DNA from: CAVZVW01 sp963778845
GTDB lineage: Bacteria > Actinomycetota > Actinomycetes > Actinomycetales > Kineosporiaceae
Assembly: GCA_963778845.1 (NCBI GenBank)
Contig: CAVZVW010000009.1
Location: forward strand, 1,550,001-1,614,000
DNA length: 64,000 nt
Reading direction: 5' to 3'
Below are positions 17,907-28,996 of this stretch, piece after piece; position 1 is the stretch's first letter; each line of letters begins with the position of its first letter. A program made the position numbers and the translations under genes. The notes under the pieces were generated by a model that was given only the letters and a program-made list of their open reading frames with translations, ran no database searches and was not told the DNA's origin.

Positions 17907-17955
17907 GCACCCAACGATGTCAACTACAGCGCCGACGCGAAAGCCCGTTCCACCT

Positions 17956-18237
17956 CTACGGGATTGCGGTCTCGGAGACGATGGGGAGATCGGGCACGCT
18001 CTCGGCGGCGGTCGTCACGGCGTCGGCGGCGGTCGCCGCAGCCTCGGTCGCGGTCGCCGTCGCCGTCGCTGCGGCCTCGGTCGCCGTCGCCGCGGCCTCG
18101 GTCGCTGCGCCGGTGGCGGTCTCCACTGCCGTGGTCGCCGAGTCCCCCAGGGCGGCGACATCGACAGGAAGCTCGGGCAGCTCGATCCCGAGCGTGTCCT
18201 TCACGCTGGTCATGGCGGTCTTGAGGACGTCCCACAT
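17956..18237 (-). CDS. Small Ala/Thr-rich protein, unknown function
   Basis: 93 aa starting MWDVLKTAMTSVKDTLG. The ATG at 18237 is chosen because AAGGAG lies 6 bases upstream; an ATG five codons earlier would leave that site inside the gene. The middle is a run of Ala/Thr/Glu heptad-like repeats (ATEAAATATEAAATAT), predicted to form one long amphipathic helix, ending in SVPDLPIVSETAIP. The composition recalls phasin- or LEA-like helices but no family is recognised. The underlying DNA is itself repetitive, so part of the pattern may reflect codon repeats. Confidence 0.55.
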   Translation of the reverse strand: MWDVLKTAMTSVKDTLGIELPELPVDVAALGDSATTAVETATGAATEAAATATEAAATATATATEAAATAADAVTTAAESVPDLPIVSETAIP

Positions 18238-18398
18238 GTGGAGCTCCTTCATCGGCGGCGAGGCGTGCGCCGACGAGGGTCGTGGGCACGCAGCCTCACG
18301 CGTCTCCGTGTCTCATCTTGTCAGCGGCGGTAAGGCCCAACGGGGGCCGAACGTCCGCGGCCCTTCGGCGCGAGGCGCTCCGGCGCCGTCCGCCGAGG

Positions 18399-19133
18399 TT
18401 ACGAGCCGACCTGGCTGTCGACCGGGAGCCAGAAGCTGCCCATCGAGGATGTCGGGACGGCCGGCATCGCCTGGGTCGAGTCGCAGGGATCTGTCGAGTC
18501 GCCGGCTGTCGCCAACGCGTGCCGGCGCGACCACATGACGACGGCCACCGCACCGTTGGCCAGGAAGAGGTAGGCAGGGAAGGCGACGGCGGCGCCGTGC
18601 CACGGCCACGTGACTGCCGCCAGACCGATGAGGGCGGCCACGGTGTCGACCGACCACACCGCCCGCTCGCCTCGGGTGGACGGCTCGTGCCAGGCGCCTT
18701 CGAGCGTCGGCCACAGGGCGAAGAAGTCGGCCACGACCGCGAGGGCGGCCAGCCATCCCGGCCCGAGCTCGGCGAACCTCCACGCCAGGGCGAGGACGAC
18801 GGCGACGAGGCCGGCGCCGATGTCACGTCGGCTGACTGTGCTGAGAGCAGACTTGCGCCTGACGAGCTGGCGCCGCAGGGCGAAGTAGGCGATGAGCCCG
18901 TAGACGCTCAGGTACGCGGTGGGTACGAGCGCCCCCGCCCCGGCGCCGCCGGCGGCAGCCGAGTAGGCGCCCAAGGCGCCGATGAACGCCCACACCACCC
19001 ACGTCACCGGGTGCGGTGTGGCCTTGTCCTGCCGGATCAGGCGGATGTAGTAGAGGTTCGCTGCGAAGGCAAGGGCGGCCCCGACCCCACCGGCAGCCTG
19101 TTGCGCCACCTCCACCGCGTGCGACGTCAACAC
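18399..19133 (-). CDS. PQ-loop-like membrane protein (paralogue of next gene)
   Basis: 244 aa, GTG start. About seven membrane helices. ANLYYIRLIRQDKATPHPVTWVVWAFIG resembles the Pro-Gln-loop type motif of small-solute carriers and matches LYLRDIRRGLTRPHRGSWLVWG in the gene upstream at 19216-19974. A second such element (DFFALWPTLEGAWHEP) follows in the C-terminal half. The two genes are therefore a tandem duplication. Function is unknown; transport or sensing of a small solute is a guess. Start by GTG with only a weak ribosome-binding site, so a few residues are uncertain. Confidence 0.7.
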   Translation of the reverse strand: MLTSHAVEVAQQAAGGVGAALAFAANLYYIRLIRQDKATPHPVTWVVWAFIGALGAYSAAAGGAGAGALVPTAYLSVYGLIAYFALRRQLVRRKSALSTVSRRDIGAGLVAVVLALAWRFAELGPGWLAALAVVADFFALWPTLEGAWHEPSTRGERAVWSVDTVAALIGLAAVTWPWHGAAVAFPAYLFLANGAVAVVMWSRRHALATAGDSTDPCDSTQAMPAVPTSSMGSFWLPVDSQVGS

Positions 19134-19215
19134 GGGAACGCCCAACCCGCTGGGCGGCACGGAACCGGCCGTCGTTCGGCGTGGGGGAAGGCGACTGTCA
19201 CGGCTCGGGCCCTCC

Positions 19216-19974
19216 TCAGCAGCGGTCGTAACCCAAGGAGGGGGCTGGCGCGCCGGCAGATACGGCCACGAACGCGTGCGATCGTGCTCCCTGGCCGGAC
19301 GCGCTGCCAAGGCGCAGCGCTGGACGGCGCAACGCGGGGCGGCGCAACGCGGGGCGGCGCAACGCGGGGCGGCGCAACGCTGCGCGGCGCATCGAGATGA
19401 ACGTCGCCGTCGCGGCGTTGCCGAGGCAGAAGTAGACCGGGAAGAGCAGCAGGTCGGGCTCCCACCCGTCGACGGCGAGCACGGCGAGCAGCCCGCTGAC
19501 CCCCGCCAGGGCGTAGGTGGCCGGCGTCTCCGAGATCGGGTCGACCCAGACCTTGGGCAGGATGGCCACCAGGCCGGCGGCATCGGCCAGCGCGGCGCAG
19601 GCGGTCGCCGCGGTCGGGTCGGCCAGCGTCCTCCACCCGACCACGCCCAGCGCCGCGACCGCGAGCATGAGCAGGTTCACCGGCGTCACCGACCCCACGC
19701 CGCGGGGTACGGCCACGACGAGCACGACCAGCGTCGTCAGGGCCTGACCGCAGAGCACGACCAGGCTCCACCGCCCTCCGTCGGCGCCGTTCGAGAGCGC
19801 CGCGACGACCCCGATGACCCCCCAGACGAGCCAGCTGCCACGATGCGGCCTCGTGAGCCCTCGACGGATGTCACGAAGGTAGAGGCAGGTGCCGACCACG
19901 CTCAGACTCGCACCGAGAAGCCCCGGCACCGCCGCACCCATCTCCCCCAGCGGCCCCCCGGTGAGTCCATTCAT
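19216..19974 (-). CDS. PQ-loop-like membrane protein
   Basis: 252 aa from an ATG preceded by AGGGGTGGG. Seven likely membrane helices with two repeats: LYLRDIRRGLTRPHRGSWLVWG and DAAGLVAILPKVWVDPISETPATY. It is the paralogue of 18399-19133. The C-terminus is an Arg/Pro/Ala/Leu repeat (five-residue units) created by a 15-bp tandem repeat, then a short tail. No substrate can be assigned. Confidence 0.72.
   Translation of the reverse strand: MNGLTGGPLGEMGAAVPGLLGASLSVVGTCLYLRDIRRGLTRPHRGSWLVWGVIGVVAALSNGADGGRWSLVVLCGQALTTLVVLVVAVPRGVGSVTPVNLLMLAVAALGVVGWRTLADPTAATACAALADAAGLVAILPKVWVDPISETPATYALAGVSGLLAVLAVDGWEPDLLLFPVYFCLGNAATATFISMRRAALRRPALRRPALRRPALRRPALRLGSASGQGARSHAFVAVSAGAPAPSLGYDRC
19311..19385 (-). 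repeat. 15-bp tandem repeat, 5 copies, in-frame
   Basis: Units of GGCGCAACGCGGGGC: three exact copies (19326-19370) flanked by two diverged copies. On the minus strand they encode Arg-Arg-Pro-Ala-Leu repeats in the tail of the membrane protein. Confidence 0.92.
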
Positions 19975-20153
19975 GACCCACCCCTGTGGGCGAGCTCGGC
20001 TCGAGTGCACATTCCGCCCCCCTGGTCCGTCGTCCGGTTGATGAGTCGACGGGTGCACGGCCAGATACCCGAGAGGGGAGGTCGGCAGGATCCGCGTCCG
20101 GCGCCCCGGCTGGGCAGGGGCGCTCCGCGCTCGCGAGCGTCGTCGGGCGGGTG

Positions 20154-20241
20154 CATGATCGCCACCCCGGCGCCACAACCTCGCCGGATCGGGCCCGACA
20201 CGGCCTTCGTCCCGACTTATGGCGCCGGGGTGGCGATCATG
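20154..20241. repeat. Perfect 22-nt inverted repeat, 44-nt spacer
   Basis: Arms at 20154-20175 and 20220-20241 are exact reverse complements (core GATCGCCACCCCGGCGCC). It lies in the 715-bp gap between two divergent genes (19974 minus, 20690 plus). It could be a large hairpin, a remnant of a mobile element or a protein-binding site; nothing codes in the spacer. No T-tract follows either arm, so it is not a simple terminator. Confidence 0.85.
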
Positions 20242-20384
20242 GCGGCACCCAGGGGTCCACACCTGCCTGCACCGCACGGTCAGGCTGCCCGCCGGCTATG
20301 CGCGTCGACGCCGCACGCGACAGCAGCACTGGCTCGTGTCTCCGCCGGTCAGGGCTCGTTCAAGCGGGTGACCTGTGGGGCTGA

Positions 20385-20432
20385 TGTCTCGGGTGACGGG
20401 TTTCGAACCACCGTGGGATGTGCCGACGCTTC
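20385..20432 (-). other. Degenerate copy of tRNA-Tyr 3' half
   Basis: Read beside the tRNA-Tyr gene at 21291-21372, this stretch repeats in the same orientation CGGGTGA, TCGAACCA and TGTGCCGACG with single mismatches between the blocks. The bases before it (GGTCAGGG then TCGTT) match the tRNA's 3' flank as well. The match covers the T-arm and variable arm but not the anticodon, so it cannot be a working tRNA. It may be an old attachment-site duplication. Confidence 0.65.
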
Positions 20433-20689
20433 GCCAGCACAGCGAGGACCAGGAGGATCGTGGCCGACTCCGTGTTCCCCGCGACGTCGGCAGCCACCCC
20501 CCAACCAGGGGATCCACACCGGCGCTGCTTGCCAACACATAGCGAGGCGTGGTGCATCTGGCGCGCGTGAACGCCCACGGCGTCGGTAGACGGCGGGGCT
20601 GCGATGATCGCCATCTGTTCGGCCCTGCGCGGCGAGCAGGGCATCGGCTGGACAGCACCCCGACAACCCCGACCCGACCGAGGAAGCCC

Positions 20690-21136
20690 ATGACCGGTCC
20701 CACCGTCCGCAACCCCGACTTCGAGGTCGTGGTGCGAGACTCCTTCGCGCAGCAGGGACTCATGGCTCACCTCGGCGCCCGGATGGCCCTCGTCGAGCCG
20801 GGGCGCGTCGAGATCGAGGTCGGCTTCCGCAAGGAGCTGACGCAGCAGCAGGGACTCTTCCACGCCGGTGTGACCGCCGCGATCGCGGACTCCGCCTGCG
20901 GCTACTCCGCCCTCACCCTGATGGCGCCGGGCTGCGAGGTGCTGTCCGTCGAGTTCAAGATCAATCTCCTCGCGCCGGCCCGGGGGGAACGACTGGTCGC
21001 CCGCGGACGGGTCGTGAAGGCCGGTCGTACCATCACCGTGTGCCAGGGCGACGTCTACGCCTCGGCCGGCGACCAGGACACGCACTGCGCCACGATGGTC
21101 GCGACCATGATCCGGATAGACCTGCCGGGCCGATGA
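20690..21136 (+). CDS. PaaI-type hot-dog thioesterase
   Basis: 148 aa from the ATG preceded by AGGAAG. The hot-dog fold shows the PaaI pattern: QQGLFHAGVTAAIADSACGYSAL, where the GLFHGG-like stretch and following Asp form the active site, then VEFKINLLAPARG and RTITVCQGDVYA. It hydrolyses an acyl- or aryl-CoA thioester. It lies between the tRNA-Tyr fragment and the intact tRNA-Tyr. It has no clear operon partner. Confidence 0.88.
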   Translation: MTGPTVRNPDFEVVVRDSFAQQGLMAHLGARMALVEPGRVEIEVGFRKELTQQQGLFHAGVTAAIADSACGYSALTLMAPGCEVLSVEFKINLLAPARGERLVARGRVVKAGRTITVCQGDVYASAGDQDTHCATMVATMIRIDLPGR

Positions 21137-21290
21137 AGGTCGCAGCCCCCATCGGGAGGCGCCCACCCGCCGGGTCGCGCCGCCCACGTGGAACGGGTGT
21201 GCGCGGGCCGGGGGACCGTCGCCCACCTGGTCGGCAAGCCGACGACCTCCGACCGGCGTTCGTGCTGGTCAGGGGTCGTTTGTGCAGGGG

Positions 21291-21372
21291 TGGCGGGTGA
21301 TGGATTCGAACCAACGTAGGCTGTGCCGACGGTTTTACAGACCGCTCCCTTTGGCCACTCGGGCAACCCGCC
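21291..21372 (-). tRNA. tRNA-Tyr (anticodon GTA)
   Basis: 82 nt with a long variable arm, minus strand. Acceptor GGCGGGT/ACCCGCC, D-arm with GCCCGAGTGGCC, anticodon loop CTGTAAA (anticodon GTA). The T-stem GTTGG/CCATC has one T-T mismatch, which could be natural or a base-call error. Discriminator A. Confidence 0.95.
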
Positions 21373-21464
21373 CCACGTCCCGGCGCCAGCGGCCCCGGTC
21401 AGCGGATGGAAGGATAGCAAGCCCCGAGGCAGTGACCGAAACCCGATAGCAGGAGGGCAGGGCC

Positions 21465-21956
21465 GTGGCCGGCGACTCGTCGTTCGACGTCGTGAGCAAG
21501 GTCGACCGTCAAGAGGTCGACAACGCACTCAACCAGGCCGCGAAGGAGATCTCGCAGCGCTACGACTTCAAGGGCACCGACGCCTCCATCGCTTGGAGCG
21601 GCGACTCCGTGCTGATGAAGGCCTCCAGCGAGGACCGCGTGAAGGCGGTGCTCGACGTCTTCGAGACCAAGCTTGTCAAGCGTGGCGTGTCCCTGAAGGC
21701 GCTGGACAAGGGCGACCCCAAGCCCTCGGGCAAGGAGTACCGCATCGAGGCCTCGCTGAAGGAGGGCCTCGACCAGGAGCATGCGAAGAAGATCGCAAAG
21801 ATCATCCGGGACCAGGGGCCGAAGGCCGTCAAGGCCCAGATCACCGGCGACGAGCTGCGGGTGTCGAGCAAGAGCCGTGACGACCTGCAGGCCGTGATCG
21901 CCCTCCTGAAGGGCGAGGACCTGGACGTCGCGATCCAGTTCGTCAACTACCGCTGA
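21465..21956 (+). CDS. yajQ: YajQ family nucleotide-binding protein
   Basis: 163 aa, GTG start. It matches the YajQ/UPF0234 family over its whole length: SSFDVVSKVDRQEVDNALNQ at the N-terminus, ISQRYDFKGTDASI, and the C-terminal LKGEDLDVAIQFVNYR. Members bind tRNA and nucleotides, and some bind cyclic di-GMP. A diguanylate cyclase is encoded at 52986-55805 in this window but is not linked. Monocistronic. Confidence 0.96.
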   Translation: MAGDSSFDVVSKVDRQEVDNALNQAAKEISQRYDFKGTDASIAWSGDSVLMKASSEDRVKAVLDVFETKLVKRGVSLKALDKGDPKPSGKEYRIEASLKEGLDQEHAKKIAKIIRDQGPKAVKAQITGDELRVSSKSRDDLQAVIALLKGEDLDVAIQFVNYR

Positions 21957-22035
21957 GGCGCGGGCGGGCGCAGGCGCGGACGGCGTCCCCGCCCTGGGAG
22001 CCGCTGGGAACGGCGGGTCGGCCAGGTAGGCGGGC

Positions 22036-22467
22036 TCAGCCGCGAAGCAGGGGGACGACGATGTTGCCCACCACCCCGATCACCGCGAGCCCGTAGAGCA
22101 CGGCAGCCAGCGGCCCCGCGGGCAGGTCGAGCGGCTCCGCGACGGCCCGAACCATGGTCGGCGACCAGACCGGCGCCGACGGCAGCGGCGTCGTGCCCCG
22201 GTTGAGGTAGTAGCCGATCACCCCGACGCCGACCAGCCCCACGGTGATCGCCACCAGGTAGCCCGGGCGGGTGCCCGACAGCCCCACGGCCACGAGGACG
22301 GCCGCCACCGCGAAACCCACCGTGAACAGCAGCATCCCGGTCAGCACGCCCGCGGCACGGCCGCGTTCCAGCGGCGCGGGGGTCACACCCCGGCGCGGTT
22401 CGTCACCCGGGACGTCGCGCCTCTTGACCCCGCCCAACCCGGCTCGCGAGCGCCGACGTGCGGTCAC
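22036..22467 (-). CDS. Small membrane protein, unknown function
   Basis: 143 aa. The GTG start overlaps the htpX stop (GTGA), so translation is coupled to htpX. A basic N-terminus of about 40 residues precedes three membrane helices (LLFTVGFAVAAVLVAVGLS; YLVAITVGLVGVGVIGYYL; AAVLYGLAVIGVVGNIVVPLL). No motif is recognised. It may be an accessory of HtpX or simply share its transcript. Confidence 0.75.
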   Translation of the reverse strand: MTARRRSRAGLGGVKRRDVPGDEPRRGVTPAPLERGRAAGVLTGMLLFTVGFAVAAVLVAVGLSGTRPGYLVAITVGLVGVGVIGYYLNRGTTPLPSAPVWSPTMVRAVAEPLDLPAGPLAAVLYGLAVIGVVGNIVVPLLRG

Positions 22468-23337
22468 CGACGGTACCCGGCCATGGCCTCGAGCCGTGCG
22501 ATGCGCTCGGCCATCGGGGGGTGGGTCGAGAACAGCTTGGCCACTCCCTCGCTCCGGAACGGGTTGGCGATCATCATGTGGCTCGTGTTGACCAGGTCGC
22601 GCTCGGGCGGCAGCGGCAGCTGGCGCGTGCCCAGCTCCAGCTTGCGCAGCGCCGACGCGAGGGCCAGGGGGTCACCGGTCAGGGTCGCGCCGTCCTCGTC
22701 CGCGTCGTACTCGCGGGTGCGGCTGATCGCCATCTGCATCATCATCGCCGCGAACGGCGCGAGCAGGCTCATGAGCAGCATCGCGAACGGGTTGGGCCGG
22801 TCCTCGTCGTTGCCGCCGCCGCCGAACATCCCGAACCACAGGGCCATCTGAGCGACCGAGGTGATCACCCCGGCGATCGCGGCGGCGATCGACGAGGTGA
22901 GGATGTCCCGGTTGTAGACGTGCATGAGCTCGTGCCCGAGGACGCCGCGCAGCTCGCGGTCGTCGAGCAGGCGCAGGATCCCCTCGGTGCAGCACACGGC
23001 CGCGTTGCTGGGGTTGCGCCCGGTGGCGAACGCGTTCGGCGCCATGGTCGGCGAGACGTACAGGCGGGGCATCGGCTGGCTCGCCGCGGTCGACAGCTCG
23101 ACGCACGATGCGGTACATGGTCGGCTGCTCGGCCTCGCTGACCGGACGCGCCCGCATGGCGCGGATGGCCAGCTTGTCGCTGTTCCAGTACCCGTACGCC
23201 GTCGACGCCACGCCGAGCAGGGCGAACGCCCACAGGTACTGGCCGCCGCCGATCACACTGCCCAGCCCCAGCAGCAGCGCCCAGATGACGCCGAACAGCA
23301 GTGCCGTCTTCAGCCCGTTGTAGTGACGGTGGCCCAT
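22464..23337 (-). CDS. htpX: Membrane zinc metalloprotease HtpX, frameshifted
   Basis: About 290 aa once a single extra base near 23099-23101 is removed; 874 bp minus one is divisible by three. The N-terminal part (MGHRHYNGLKTALLFGVIW...MYRIVR) and the C-terminal part (MPRLYVSPTMAPNAFATGRN...HELMH...) are in adjacent frames and join exactly where family members have VRELxxAAxQPMPRL. The zinc site HELMH lies at about residues 135-139, and the third ligand region is SRTREYDADEDGA. HtpX is a heat-shock membrane endopeptidase for misfolded membrane proteins. The break is probably a sequence error because both halves are well conserved. Confidence 0.9.
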
Positions 23338-23476
23338 CACGGTTCCCTGACTCCTCTCACGGTCCCCCCGACCTGCACATCTCACCCGCAGGTGCGTCAT
23401 CGGGTCAACGCCGCCGGGCCGGGCACCGTTCCCCGCGCGGACGTCCGACCCCTGCAGACGACCCGGCGAGGAGGGG

Positions 23477-24984
23477 TCAGCGCAGCACGCCCGGCAACAG
23501 CCCGGCCATCACCTGCGGCATCACCGAGAGGGCGACACACGCCGCACCGGCGCCGACCAGCGCCAACCCCTCGCTCGGCGTCACCCTCCAGCGGGGCGGG
23601 TCGACCGGTGCGCGGGTGAAGATCAGCGCCGCCCAGCGCAGGTAGTACGCCACGCCCAGCGCCACGTTCGCGGCGGCCACGACAGCGATCGCCCACACCC
23701 CGGCGTCCACGACCGGCCGGATGGCGATGACCTTGGCCACGAGGCCCATCACCCCCGGCGGCAGGCCGGCCAGGCAGACCAGCGCGAACGCCAGCACTGC
23801 CGCGGCCACCGGCGCCCGGCGGGCCAGGCCCCGGTAGGCGTCGATGCTGTGCTCCTCCCCCGCCGGGTGGTGGCGGGACAGCACCACGACGACGGCGAAG
23901 GCTGCGAGGGAGGCCGCCGCGTAGGCCACCATGTACCCGACCGAGGCGGCGACAGCCGCACGGGTCGAGGTCGCGTCGTGGGCCGCCGCCAGCGGGAGCA
24001 GCACCCAGCCCGGCCTGGGCGACGGTCGACCAGGCGAGCAGCCGGACGGCGACCCGCTGGCGAAGGGCCACGAGGTTGCCGACGGTGATGGTGACCACCG
24101 CGACCACGCCGATGAGCGGGCGCCCACACCTGCGACAGCCCGGGCAGGCCGACCGTTAGCAGCACGAGCGATCGCCGTCAGCCCCGCCGTCTTCGACACG
24201 ACCGCGAGGAACGCCGCGATCGGCATCGGCGCACCCGCGTAGGTGTCCGGCGTCCAGAGGTGGAACGGCACCGCCGACAGCTTGAACGCGATGCCGGACG
24301 CCGCGAGCAGGGTCCCCAGGCCGGCAACCGCGGCGACCGAGCGGGGCAGGCCGGGCTCGGCCAGCACGGCAGCGACCCGCGAGAAGTACAGCTGCACCGG
24401 TCGCGGCGTAGATCAACGCGACCCCGAGCAGCAGCACCCCGAGCGAGGCCACCGCGGTGAGCAGGAGGGTGACGCCCGCCTGCGCCCCGCGGGCGTCGCG
24501 GCGCAGCGCGACCAGGCCCGACCGCGGGCAGCGACGCCGTCTCCAACGCGACCACCAGCGTCGCCAGGTCACGCGCGCCTGCCAGCGCCATCGCGCCGGC
24601 GACGGCCGCCAGCAGCAGCACGTGGTGGGGTGTCCGGTCAGCGGCTCCGGCGCCGCCGACGGCCAGCAGCAGGCAGCCGAGGGCGCCGGCGGCCACGAGC
24701 GCCTGCAGGGTGAGCGTGAGGTCGGAGACGACGAACGAGCACGCGGGCGGCACCGTGCCCCGCCCCGGGAGGCAGACCGTCGACCGCCCACCGCCGTCGG
24801 CGGCCAGCCACGCGACGGCCGCCCCCGCCCCGATCACCCCGGCGAAGGCCAGCACGTCGTGCACCGGGCGCAGGGCCACCGCCCGCGGCGCCACGGCGTC
24901 CACGACCAGCACGAGCAGGATCGCGGCGACGGGCACGACCACGGGCGACAGGGCCGCCCAGTCCACCGGCGGCAGCGCGGTCAC
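23477..24984 (-). CDS. nuoN: NADH dehydrogenase subunit N, five frameshifts
   Basis: About 500 aa after removal of five single extra bases near 24516, 24395, 24168, 24119 and 24009 (1508-5 is divisible by three). The GTG start overlaps the nuoM stop. Reassembled, it shows the antiporter-like proton-channel motifs FHLWTPDTYAGAPMPIAAFLA, VSKTAGL and YRGLARRAP. As a NuoN subunit it is one of the three proton-pumping membrane subunits of complex I. Each break leaves conserved sequence on both sides, so the gene is likely intact in the organism. Confidence 0.88.
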
Positions 24985-26576
24985 GGCGCCCCACCCCCGC
25001 CGGTGCCCAGCATCAGGCGGACGGCGTCGGCGGTCACGTTCAGCAGCACCCAGGGCACGACGCCCAGCACCACGACCGCGGCCACCAAGGGGGCGGCCAC
25101 CGCCACCTCGTGCCCGGTGGCGTCGCGGATACCTGCCGCGGCCCACCGTGGCTCCCGCGGTCCGTGCCACAGCACCCGCAGGACGCGCAGCAGGTACGCC
25201 GCAGCGACGACCGTGCCGACCGCCGCCGCCACGGCCAGCGGCTTGGCGAGCCAGCCCAGGGCGCGCTCGCCGTTCCACGTGCCCCACATCGCCAGGAGCT
25301 CGCCCCAGAACCCGGCCAGGCCCGGCAGCCCCAGCCCGGCGATGGCCCCGAACGCCAGCAGCCAGCCCAGTCGCGGCAGCCGGTCACGCAGGCCCGAGCC
25401 GAGGCTGAACAGGTCCGCGGTGTGGTGGCGGTCCTTGACGGCCCCGGCCACCAGGAAGAGCAGGCCGGTGATCAAGCCGTGTGCCACGTTCGCGAACAGG
25501 GCACCCTGCAGGCCCTCCGGCGTCATGGAGGCGACGCCGATGAGCACGAACCCCATGTGGGCCACCGACGAGAACGCGACCAGCCGTTTGAGGTCGCGCT
25601 CGACGAAGCAGGCCAGCCCGCCCCAGAGGATCCCCATCACCCCGAACGTCGCAAGGAACGGCGCGATCGCCCGCAGACCGTCCGGCACCACCGGGAGGAC
25701 GACCCGGATGAGCCCGTACGTCCCCATCTTCAGCAGCACCCCGGCCAGCAGCACCGACCCCGCCGTCGGCGCGATCGTGTGCGCCGGGGGCAGCCACGTG
25801 TGCAGCGGCCACATCGGCGCCTTGACGGCCAGCCCCAGCACTATCAGCGTTGCGGCGACCGTCTGCACCGTCAGGGACATGCCGGCACCGCCGCGGTGGG
25901 CCAGCACGGTGAGGTCCGTCGTACCGGCCCGCAGGGCCACCAGCAGCAGGCCGAGCAGCATGAACGCCGACCCGGTCGCGGTGTAGAGGATGAAGCGGTT
26001 GGCGGCGTCGCGTCGTCCCGCCTCCCCGCCCGGCAGCGGCGTCGAGGGCGGCATCGTCCGGGGGGCGGTCTTGTCGTCGCCCCAGAAGGCGATCACGAAC
26101 CACATCGGGATCAGCACGACCTCGAACGCCACGAAGAACAGCAGCAGGTCCATGCGCCAGGAACGTGGCCACAGCGCCGCCCTCGACCGCGAGCACGCAG
26201 GCGACCAGCCCGCGCGCCCGGCCGGCCGGCGGCCGGACGCGCACGAGGTGCCAGCTCACCAGCAGCGTGAGCAGCGCGGTGAGCAGCAGGAGCGGGGCGG
26301 AGATGCCGTCCAGCGCCAGGTGTGCCCGGATCCCCAGGGCGGGGACCCATGAGGTGTCCGCGGACAAGCCGGGTCCCGGGTGCCCGAACGGCGCCGCCGC
26401 CATCGTCGCGAGCACGCACAGCCCGAGCTCGGCCAGGGCGACGACGGTGGCCAGCCACGTCGCGACGTCGTCCGAAAGGCGCCGGACGGCGAGGAGCACG
26501 AGGGCCGCGACCAGGGGGACGGCGACCATCGTGGGCAGCAGCCAGCCCTGCACCGACGAGTCGAGGGAGTCCAGGT

Positions 26577-26580
<4 letters not shown>
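24981..26580 (-). CDS. nuoM: NADH dehydrogenase subunit M, one frameshift
   Basis: About 532 aa once one extra base near 26154 is removed (1600-1 is divisible by three). The GTG start overlaps the nuoL stop. The N-terminal 140 residues (from VNLDSLDSS to EGGAVATFLA) and the remainder (MDLLLFFVAFEVVLIPMWF onward) lie in adjacent frames. APMWPLHTWLPPAHTIAPT and KMGTYGLIRVV are diagnostic NuoM motifs with the channel Lys residues. It is a proton-pumping membrane subunit. Confidence 0.9.
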
Positions 26581-28540
<1,960 letters not shown>

Positions 28541-28544
<4 letters not shown>

Positions 28545-28996
28545 GACAGCTCTCCGGCGGGTGCACCCACAGGCTGGGGCGAGGGATCCTTCGCCGGCTC
28601 GGCCTCGGGCGGCCAGCTGTCCGCCCCCGGCGTCTGCGCGTAGCTCGGTGCGGCCTCGCCGAGCTCGCGGACGGCCGCCAGGTCGGAGGTCTCGCGGGCG
28701 CGGAACAGCAGGAGCACGATCGCCAGCGCCAGGCCGATCTCGGCGGCGGCGATCGTGATCACGAAGACCGCCATGACCTGACCGGTCAGCAGCGGGTCGC
28801 TCGCAGCACCCTGCCGCAGACCCGCCAGGCCGCCTGCGGGCATCGCGGCCACCGTCACGAGCAGCACGTTCACGGCGTTGAGCAGCAGCTCCGCGCCCAC
28901 CAGCACCAGCACGGCGTTGCGGCGGGCGATCAACCCGTACACCCCCGTGCCGGCCAGGGCCGCGGCGAGCAGGACCGGTCCGACGAGATGGATCAC
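28541..28996 (-). CDS. nuoK: NADH dehydrogenase subunit K with C-terminal extension
   Basis: 151 aa, GTG start overlapping the upstream hydrolase stop. Three membrane helices with the conserved Glu residues (VGAELLLNAVN and AAAEIGLALAIVLLL) identify NuoK. Family members usually have about 100 residues. Here an extra ~45-residue Pro/Glu/Ala tail follows the third helix, ending GAPAGELS, and it is expected to be cytoplasmic and disordered. Confidence 0.93.
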
